From Candidatus Sulfotelmatobacter sp. (GTDB lineage Bacteria; Acidobacteriota; Terriglobia; Terriglobales; Acidobacteriaceae), in NCBI GenBank assembly GCA_030040725.1, contig JASHTD010000269.1, forward strand, positions 1 to 6,538: 6,538 nucleotides of DNA, in the 5' to 3' direction. This document shows, piece by piece, positions 1 to 4,837 of the stretch. The notes under the pieces were generated by a model. It did no database searches and had not been told where the DNA came from. It was given only the letters and a program-made list of their open reading frames with translations. Each line of letters opens with the position of its first letter. Position 1 is the stretch's first letter. The position numbers and the translations under genes are program-made.

Positions 1-995
1 CACGCGCGGCCATGGATCAGTTCGACGCCTTCCTCCAACATGTCATGCAGATCTTCAGGAGAGGCAGGCATTTCTTTCTGGTTGCCTTCAACCGTGATCA
101 TGGTCACTTCAATCGCGCCTTGCCGCAAGGCTTCGCGGGCGCAATCGATCGCGGTGTTTCCGCCACCGATCACTGCCACTCTTGCGCCCAGTTTCACCTT
201 CGAAGTTCCCATGCCGATATCGCGCAGGAAGGGGAGTCCGTAAAGCACTCCTTCCTTATTTTCGCCGTCGGCCCGTACGCTGTTCGGCTCGGTCAAGCCA
301 ACGGCCAGCACGCAGGCGTCGTAATTTTTCTTGAGGTCGTCCCAGGAAACATCTTTGCCGACTTCACAATTCGTGCGAATCTCAATGCCGAGTTGTTTCA
401 GGCGCTGAATCTCGCGATCAAGAACGTTCTGGGGCAAAACCCAGTCAGGAATTCCGCCGCGATTCAATCCGCCGGCTTTCGGCGATTTCTCCAGAATCGT
501 GACTTTGTATCCCAGCCGCGCAAGTTGATACGCCGCGCTGTGGCCGGCAGGACCCGAACCGACAACGGCGACCTTCTTGCCATTCGGCTTGCCCGCCTGG
601 ACAACGTCATTGGTCAGCGCCTGGCCAAGATCGCCGAGGAATCGCTCGACGGCACGGATCGAAATCGCTTCGTCATACTTGCCGCGATTGCAGGCCTGCT
701 CGCACGGGTGGTAGCACACGCGTCCCGTCACCGACGGAAACGGCATGTCTTCCTTAATAAGAGCGTAAGCGTCCAGGTATTTACCCCGTTTTACAAGGTC
801 GAGGTAGCCCTGAATTTTTTCGTTGGTCCCGCAGGCGTTGTTACAGGGTGGTAACTTGTCGCGGTACACCGGACGAATCGCGCGCCAGTTGCCTGTTGGA
901 AAGAGATCCTGTCCTTTGTCCTGGGCAGGCGCGGGAGTGATTCCGGCAAACGGAACTGTAAGCCAATCGGGTATTTTTGTGCCTTTGGTCGACAT
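1..995 (-). CDS. GltD-like FAD/NAD(P)H oxidoreductase with N-terminal Fe-S region (3' end cut by window)
   Basis: The first 331 residues are present and the frame is still open at base 1. The order of parts is that of glutamate synthase small subunit (GltD) and related flavoproteins. An N-terminal Fe-S helical region has Cys51, Cys55, Cys94, Cys98 and Cys102, the last three in VCYHPCEQAC. An FAD-binding Rossmann motif follows (GSGPAG, residues 146-151, with Glu169 ending the second strand). Next come the GG-I-P segment at 180-183, typical of GltD, and an NAD(P)H-binding motif (GGGNTAIDCAR, 277-287). The family moves electrons between NAD(P)H and a partner enzyme through FAD and Fe-S clusters, in the cytoplasm. 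The start at 995 is supported by GAGAGGA six bases upstream. The preceding gene, 15 bp away, is a 2-oxoacid oxidoreductase gamma-like subunit, so the likely job is the NAD(P)-linked electron-transfer subunit of such an enzyme rather than glutamate synthesis (inference). The usual first CxxCG cysteine pair of GltD is missing (RPVY precedes Cys51). The family is clear; the exact partner is not. Confidence 0.9.
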   Translation of the reverse strand, partial: MSTKGTKIPDWLTVPFAGITPAPAQDKGQDLFPTGNWRAIRPVYRDKLPPCNNACGTNEKIQGYLDLVKRGKYLDAYALIKEDMPFPSVTGRVCYHPCEQACNRGKYDEAISIRAVERFLGDLGQALTNDVVQAGKPNGKKVAVVGSGPAGHSAAYQLARLGYKVTILEKSPKAGGLNRGGIPDWVLPQNVLDREIQRLKQLGIEIRTNCEVGKDVSWDDLKKNYDACVLAVGLTEPNSVRADGENKEGVLYGLPFLRDIGMGTSKVKLGARVAVIGGGNTAIDCAREALRQGAIEVTMITVEGNQKEMPASPEDLHDMLEEGVELIHGRA

Positions 996-1001
996 TATGA
1001 G

Positions 1002-1008
1002 TCCTCTC
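1002..1008 (-). promoter_or_regulatory. Ribosome binding site of the flavoprotein gene
   Basis: Read on the minus strand this is GAGAGGA, ending six bases before the ATG at 995. It lies within the 15-bp gap after the gamma-like gene's TAA and fixes the start. No promoter fits in this gap, so the two genes are probably co-transcribed. Confidence 0.75.
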
Positions 1009-1010
1009 TT

Positions 1011-1658
1011 TTAGACGGCGACTGGGTTCAGTTGCATGACCTTCATTTCTTCGAGCGCCAGATTAAACGCATGCTGGTTGGCGACCACCGGCTGGATGGT
1101 TTTCATCTGCACGATGCCGGTGGCCTTCACCAGCGCCGCAATCAGCGGAGCAGCGATATCGGGAGCGACCAACTTGCTGCGCTCTGCCGCACCCTCCGTG
1201 GAGAGCCGGTCGAGGCCGAGTTCGCCCAGGCGGTAATAAAGCCACTTATGATCGGCGAGTTTGGCCGCATCCACGCACACCAGCTGCGCCAGACGCTCCG
1301 GCCCGGGAACAAAGCGAAGCATGTAATCCGGCGTGTAATGCGTGTTGATGATGAGCGTTCCACCGTTTGGCATGCCGCGCATGTAATCCCACCCCTTGAC
1401 CATGGTGCCTTCGACGAGCACAACGATGTTGGGATGTTCGTTCTCGTAGGTCAGTTCGTTCTCGAGCACGCTGTCGCTCACACGGCAGTACTTGCGGGTT
1501 GGAGCATTGGTGCGGTCAGGATTGTCGACGTAGTTTTCCATCGCCTGGGAAAACTTGCCTTCCTTGCGCGCCGACGCGGAGACTGAATTGACGATGTCGC
1601 GGCCTTCTTTATCCATGATGATGCCGCGCGTCCAGACGGTGAGTTCCGTATAACTCAT
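1011..1658 (-). CDS. 2-oxoacid:acceptor oxidoreductase gamma-like subunit
   Basis: A 215-residue soluble protein resembling the gamma subunit/domain (PF01558-type) of pyruvate and other 2-oxoacid:ferredoxin oxidoreductases, which split a 2-oxoacid to acyl-CoA and CO2 and pass electrons to ferredoxin or another acceptor. Visible family features are the N-terminal ELTVWTRG strand, ARKEGKFSQAMENY (residues 31-44; the family has EGK-x-x-Q-A), NAPTRKYCRVSD (51-62; the family has a G-A-P-x-x-x-x-x-R segment), NIVVLVEGTMVKG (77-89), and the glycine turn and strand MPNGGTLIINT (96-106). The glycine-rich GRGGQG of the family is not preserved: residues 11-16 read RGIIMD. Length fits the family's roughly 180-230 residues. 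I chose the ATG at 1658 because GAGG sits five bases upstream; an ORF extension to 1721 adds 21 residues with no family match and overlaps the ATPase gene. It follows the ATPase stop by 22 bp and precedes the flavoprotein by 15 bp. No alpha or beta subunit is in the window, so the substrate is unknown. Confidence 0.78.
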   Translation of the reverse strand: MSYTELTVWTRGIIMDKEGRDIVNSVSASARKEGKFSQAMENYVDNPDRTNAPTRKYCRVSDSVLENELTYENEHPNIVVLVEGTMVKGWDYMRGMPNGGTLIINTHYTPDYMLRFVPGPERLAQLVCVDAAKLADHKWLYYRLGELGLDRLSTEGAAERSKLVAPDIAAPLIAALVKATGIVQMKTIQPVVANQHAFNLALEEMKVMQLNPVAV

Positions 1659-1661
1659 GAT

Positions 1662-1667
1662 GACCTC
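1662..1667 (-). promoter_or_regulatory. Ribosome binding site of the gamma-like subunit
   Basis: GAGGTC on the minus strand, with GAGG five bases before the ATG at 1658. It decides the start against a longer frame that would overlap the upstream ATPase gene. Confidence 0.7.
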
Positions 1668-1680
1668 GCTATCGGTTTTG

Positions 1681-3876
1681 CTAACAGATCTTTGTGGAAG
1701 CGGAAGACAACCCCTCCGCATTCTTTACTGCGTCCTCGCTTGCAAATGGTTTTGATTCGCTGGTATCGGATTCCAGCACTGCTACAAAATCGTTTCGTAA
1801 CACGACAAACGGCGCACCCCGCGCGCCGTCCTGAAATTCCGCGATCGCCGCGAGCGCTGCCTTTTTACAGAGGCTCTCGACGTCGGCTCCGGTGAATCCT
1901 TCTGTCATTTCGGCAAATTCTTCGAACTTGATGTCGGCCGCCAGAGGAACTTTGTGCAGGCACAAACGCATAATCTCCGCGCGATCGGCCAAGCTCGGCT
2001 TGGGGAAACGCAGGATGTAGTCGAAGCGTCCGCTGCGCAATAGCGCCGGCTCGATCCGCTCCGGACGATTGGTCGCGGCCAGCAGAATCACGCCCTTCAC
2101 GTCATGAAGGTTGTCAATCTCACGCAGAAGCTGGCTGAGAATGCGCTGATAAATATCGCTGCTGCCGAAATGATCGCCGGCAAACTTCGGAGCAATCGCA
2201 TCGATCGTGTCGAAAAACAAAATGCAGGGCGCCGCACGCCGTGCTTTCTTGAAAACTTCACGCAGGGCCCGCTCGGATTCTCCGAGCCACTTGGAGTAGA
2301 GCTGGGGCCCGTCGATGGCAAACAGTGGAATCTGTTCCTCTCCCGCCAGCGCCCGCGCCATCGCGGTTTTCCCCGTGCCGGAGGGCCCGGCGAGCAGAAT
2401 GCCGCGCGGCGGCGTCAGCCCAACTTGCTCGTAAATCTCGTCGTGAACGTGAGAGTGCTCGACGATGCTATGGAGGACATGCTTCACTTCATCGAGACCA
2501 GCCAGAGAAGCGAAAATCGACCCGCTCTTCTCAATAAAGAATTCTCGGGTCGCGCTGGGCTCAACTTCTTTCAATCCGGTAAGAAAATCTTCACGCGTCA
2601 CCAACAGCGATTCCAGTTGGGCCGAGGTCTCTCCATCGCCCTGGAGCGGATATGCCGCCAGAAATCCGCGCAAAGCGTTCATGCCCACTTCCTGGCACAG
2701 GGCTTCGAGATCGGCGCCGACGAATCCATGAGAATGCTCGGCGATCTCGCGCAAGTCGACATCGTTTGCCAGCGGCATAGCGCGGGTGTGTATCCTGAGA
2801 ATCTGCAAGCGCGCCTGCTGGTTGGGAACTCCAATTTCAATTTCGCGATCGAAGCGTCCCGGGCGGCGAAGCGCCGGATCGAGTACCTCAGGGATGTTGG
2901 TTGCGCCAATAACGATGACCTGCCCGCGAGCCACAAATCCATCCATCAGGCTGAGAAGCTGGGCAACTACGCGTTTCTCGACTTCGCCGGTGACTTCGGC
3001 GCGCTTGGGCGCGACCGCATCGATTTCATCGATAAACAGAATTGCAGGCGCATGCCGCGCCGCTTCCTCAAACACTTCGCGCAGCTTGGCCTCGCTCTCG
3101 CCATAGAACTTGCGCATGATCTCAGGGCCGTTGAGATGAATAAAGTGAACCCGGCTCTCGGCGGCAACGGCGCGAGCGAGCAAAGTTTTTCCGGTTCCGG
3201 GAGGGCCGTACAGCAGAACGCCCTTGGGCGCTAGAATTCCCAACCGCTCGAACACGCGCGAATACTTCAGCGGCAGTTCGACGATTTCGCGAACCCGCGC
3301 GACTTCCCTCTCTAGGCCGCCGATATCTTCATAAGAAACAGAAGGAGCCCGCGACACGGCCTGATCGCCTTCCACGACGCGAATATCGGTGCGCTTGCCA
3401 ATCACCACGGCGCCGGAGGGAATTGTGCGCACGACTTGAAAGTTAATAGCCTTGGCAAAGGTCGGTACGCGGACCACATTGCCCGTCAATACCGGCACAT
3501 CGATCAGGTCTTCTACGATTCGCTCGGGAGCGATGATGGCGGGCGCTGCGCCCACCCACATGGGAGAAAGACGAACGGCCACCGCGTCTTGCCTCTCGAT
3601 CAGAGAAACCGTGACTTGCTCCTGCAATCCGGCGTTGCAGTTGCTTCGGCAGGTTCCATCGATCTGGATCATGCCTTCGTGGCTGTCGTCGGCGAGGTCT
3701 GCGCGACCCACGGCGACCGTGCCGCCGGTGATCTTCAATACATCTCCCGGCCTCGCTCCGATGCGCTGCAGGTCTGCCCGCGCCATGCGCACGATGGCAT
3801 GGCCCACATCTTCCACGCGCGCTTCCGCGACGCGGAGCGTGAGAGTTGTCGTCGATGTCGAGGGCGTGTCGCTCAT
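1681..3876 (-). CDS. Cdc48/p97(VCP)-like tandem AAA+ ATPase with altered D2 Walker B
   Basis: A 731-residue protein with the complete Cdc48 layout: N-domain double-psi barrel (about 11-95, LRVAEARVEDVGHAIVRM), a second N-subdomain (about 115-168), then D1 and D2 AAA+ modules. The family forms hexamers that use ATP to pull proteins out of complexes or unfold them. D1 is complete: Walker A GPPGTGKT (224-231), Walker B FIDEID (Asp283, Glu284), pore loop KFYGES (256-261), sensor-1 Asn327, Arg338 and Arg341 fingers. D2 has Walker A GPSGTGKT (497-504), pore Trp530, sensor-1 Asn603, and Arg614 and Arg617, but its Walker B reads FFDTID: the catalytic Glu is Thr557. This predicts that D2 binds ATP but hydrolyses it poorly. 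The C-terminus is a Ser/Asp/Lys-rich tail ending in KIC, without the hydrophobic-Tyr-X ending used to dock on proteasomes. The ATG at 3876 starts close to family homology but has only a weak upstream GCGGAT; a TTG at 3990 is an alternative. The gene lies after a GntR regulator and heads a tight cluster with oxidoreductase genes, suggesting it remodels or assembles that enzyme (inference). Confidence 0.93.
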   Translation of the reverse strand: MSDTPSTSTTTLTLRVAEARVEDVGHAIVRMARADLQRIGARPGDVLKITGGTVAVGRADLADDSHEGMIQIDGTCRSNCNAGLQEQVTVSLIERQDAVAVRLSPMWVGAAPAIIAPERIVEDLIDVPVLTGNVVRVPTFAKAINFQVVRTIPSGAVVIGKRTDIRVVEGDQAVSRAPSVSYEDIGGLEREVARVREIVELPLKYSRVFERLGILAPKGVLLYGPPGTGKTLLARAVAAESRVHFIHLNGPEIMRKFYGESEAKLREVFEEAARHAPAILFIDEIDAVAPKRAEVTGEVEKRVVAQLLSLMDGFVARGQVIVIGATNIPEVLDPALRRPGRFDREIEIGVPNQQARLQILRIHTRAMPLANDVDLREIAEHSHGFVGADLEALCQEVGMNALRGFLAAYPLQGDGETSAQLESLLVTREDFLTGLKEVEPSATREFFIEKSGSIFASLAGLDEVKHVLHSIVEHSHVHDEIYEQVGLTPPRGILLAGPSGTGKTAMARALAGEEQIPLFAIDGPQLYSKWLGESERALREVFKKARRAAPCILFFDTIDAIAPKFAGDHFGSSDIYQRILSQLLREIDNLHDVKGVILLAATNRPERIEPALLRSGRFDYILRFPKPSLADRAEIMRLCLHKVPLAADIKFEEFAEMTEGFTGADVESLCKKAALAAIAEFQDGARGAPFVVLRNDFVAVLESDTSESKPFASEDAVKNAEGLSSASTKIC

Positions 3877-4035
3877 CGCAATCCGCAAGCCGATCTGATC
3901 GCCACTGTCTCTTCTATTGTCCATGTCGTCGCCATGGTCGCCGCACCGATGCGCATGCGCTTCAGCGATCTCTTCCCGCAGTTCGAGCAATTCAATGATC
4001 CCCAGTTTCGAAGCCGGAGGCCCACTTCCGCCGGC
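3877..4035 (-). other. Leader between regulator and ATPase, possibly encoding an N-terminal extension
   Basis: This 159-bp stretch separates the GntR stop from the chosen ATPase ATG. The ATPase frame stays open through all of it, back to the GntR TAA, which is in the same frame. A TTG at 3990 has GGGGA (3999-4003) eight bases upstream, a better Shine-Dalgarno than that of the ATG at 3876. It would add 38 residues beginning LELREEIAEAHAHRCGDHGD, which have no counterpart I recognise in Cdc48 proteins. A third in-frame start, the ATG at 3924, has no Shine-Dalgarno. The stretch also holds a perfect 10-bp palindrome, GCGCATGCGC, at 3951-3960. It is either a 5' leader or part of the gene; I lean to leader because family homology starts after 3876. 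Confidence 0.4.
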
Positions 4036-4037
4036 TT
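4011..4037 (-). terminator. Hairpin overlapping the GntR stop codon (no U-run)
   Basis: AAGCCGG (4011-4017) and CCGGCTT (4031-4037) form a perfect 7-bp stem with a 13-base loop; two bases of the GntR TAA are in the stem. In the transcript the hairpin is followed by CGAAACTGG rather than uridines, so it is not a classical intrinsic terminator. It could be a partial attenuator, an mRNA processing or stability element, or chance. Its place between regulator and ATPase would allow the two to be expressed at different levels. Confidence 0.4.
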
Positions 4038-4743
4038 AGAACTTGTTCAGAACAATCTCTTCTACATCTTCCAAATGCCGCCACATGGCAGCGCTCGCGG
4101 CCTCGCTATCGCGCCGCTTGATTGCTGCCAGAATGCGCCGGTGGCCGGAGAGTGACTTTTGCGGTCGGCCGGCGACCTGCAACGAGCGCGCCCGCGTGTC
4201 GCGCAACTGCTCCATCAGAATGTCGATCACTTTCAGCACGACACTGTTATCCGACGCCAGCGCAACACTGTAATGAAAATCGGTGTCCTCATCGACGGCG
4301 GCGTCTCCCTGCTCTTGCTTCTCCTCCTGGCGCTGCAAAATCTCTTCCATTTCGGCGATCTCTTCGGGCGATGCATGCGTTGCAGCGCGGGCGGCCAGCG
4401 GCGGCTCCAGCATCTTGCGAAAATCGATCAACTCGCCCACGAGTTCCTTGCGCCGTTTCAAAGCGTTGGCAAACGGATTCGCCACCGACTCTACTGAAAT
4501 TTCTTTCACGATGGTTCCGGTACCTTGCCGGGGTTCGACCATGCCGAGGAGTTCCAGACCGCGAATGGCGTCGCGAATTGAGCCGCGACTGACGCGCAGG
4601 GTATCGGCCAATTCGCGCTCGGAAGGAAGCCGGTCGCCTGGCTTGAGTTTCTTCAGAATGAGACGTTCGATCTGCTTGGCAACCTCTTCATAAACGCGGT
4701 TGCGGCGCACAACTTCGAAATCGGGTTTGGTCGGAGTTGCCAT
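4036..4743 (-). CDS. GntR-family (FadR subfamily, FCD domain) transcriptional regulator
   Basis: A 235-residue DNA-binding repressor or activator responding to a small organic acid, as is usual for FadR-type regulators. The N-terminal winged helix-turn-helix covers about residues 16-82: VYEEVAKQIERLIL, the GntR signature GDRLPSERELADTLRVSRGS (36-55), recognition helix SIRDAIRGLELLGMVE, and wing RQGTGTIV. The all-helical FCD domain covers about 100-230 and keeps the metal/ligand residues Asp153, His157 (DTDFH), His201 (SGHRRIL) and His223 (MWRHLEDV), so a divalent metal with a carboxylate ligand such as lactate, pyruvate or a related acid is plausible. The ATG at 4743 starts just before the domain; a longer frame to 4872 would run into the mannosidase gene. 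No convincing Shine-Dalgarno precedes it. FadR-type regulators often control an adjacent operon on organic-acid use, which suits the downstream 2-oxoacid oxidoreductase genes and would imply autoregulation (inference). The effector cannot be named from sequence. Confidence 0.93.
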   Translation of the reverse strand: MATPTKPDFEVVRRNRVYEEVAKQIERLILKKLKPGDRLPSERELADTLRVSRGSIRDAIRGLELLGMVEPRQGTGTIVKEISVESVANPFANALKRRKELVGELIDFRKMLEPPLAARAATHASPEEIAEMEEILQRQEEKQEQGDAAVDEDTDFHYSVALASDNSVVLKVIDILMEQLRDTRARSLQVAGRPQKSLSGHRRILAAIKRRDSEAASAAMWRHLEDVEEIVLNKF

Positions 4744-4755
4744 CAAAACAGGGAG

Positions 4756-4774
4756 TGGTCCGATAAGTGTACCA
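4756..4774. promoter_or_regulatory. Candidate GntR operator TGGT-N11-ACCA
   Basis: An inverted repeat of TGGT (4756-4759) and ACCA (4771-4774), 13 bp before the GntR ATG. Its left part, TGGTCCGATAA (4756-4766), matches the general FadR-subfamily operator form TNGTNNNACNA except for T in place of the C. The minus strand also carries TGGTACACT here, which resembles an extended -10 element. The position is right for autoregulation, but the half-sites are short and chance is possible. Confidence 0.3.
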
Positions 4775-4785
4775 GCCGACCCAGT

Positions 4786-4795
4786 GAGTATACTC
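4786..4795. promoter_or_regulatory. Perfect 10-bp palindrome GAGTATACTC upstream of the regulator
   Basis: GAGTATACTC reads the same on both strands. On the minus strand it contains TATACT, which resembles a -10 box, and TTGACA (4800-4805) lies seven bases before TATACT. That spacing is too short for a standard sigma-70 promoter, so the palindrome may instead be an operator placed over a promoter. No repeat of it occurs elsewhere that I noticed. Confidence 0.3.
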
Positions 4796-4822
4796 CGCCT
4801 GTCAAGCCAGCGGCACATCTGG

Positions 4823-4837
4823 AAAAAATTATTTTTT
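4823..4837. repeat. A/T inverted repeat at the mannosidase stop codon
   Basis: AAAAAATTATTTTTT is symmetrical about base 4830 (seven-base arms) and contains the mannosidase's last lysine codons and TAA. On the minus-strand transcript it gives an A-run, UAA, then a U-run (AUAAUUUUUU). There is no GC-rich stem directly before the U-run, so termination would be weak at best. It could mark the end of the mannosidase transcript. Confidence 0.3.

Noticed and set aside
12..854. 280-codon open frame on the plus strand
   Set aside because: It is antisense to the flavoprotein gene, which has clear FAD and NAD(P) motifs on the minus strand; no domain is visible in the plus translation.
1659..1721. Longer gamma-like protein starting at 1721
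   Set aside because: The added 21 residues have no family match, overlap the ATPase gene in another frame, and the ATG at 1658 has a well-placed GAGG.
2104..3234. 376-codon open frame on the plus strand
   Set aside because: It lies wholly antisense to the D1/D2 part of the ATPase gene, whose protein shows every AAA+ motif. The plus-strand translation has no recognisable domain and is a by-product of the codon usage.
3436..4155. 239-codon open frame on the plus strand crossing the regulator-ATPase gap
   Set aside because: Most of it is antisense to the ATPase N-domain and the end of the GntR gene; it has no start signal or domain of its own.
4807..4828. CCAG-N8-CTGG followed by AAAAAA as a terminator
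   Set aside because: On the minus strand, the direction of transcription, the U-run comes before the stem, and on the plus strand an A-run follows; neither orientation makes an intrinsic terminator.
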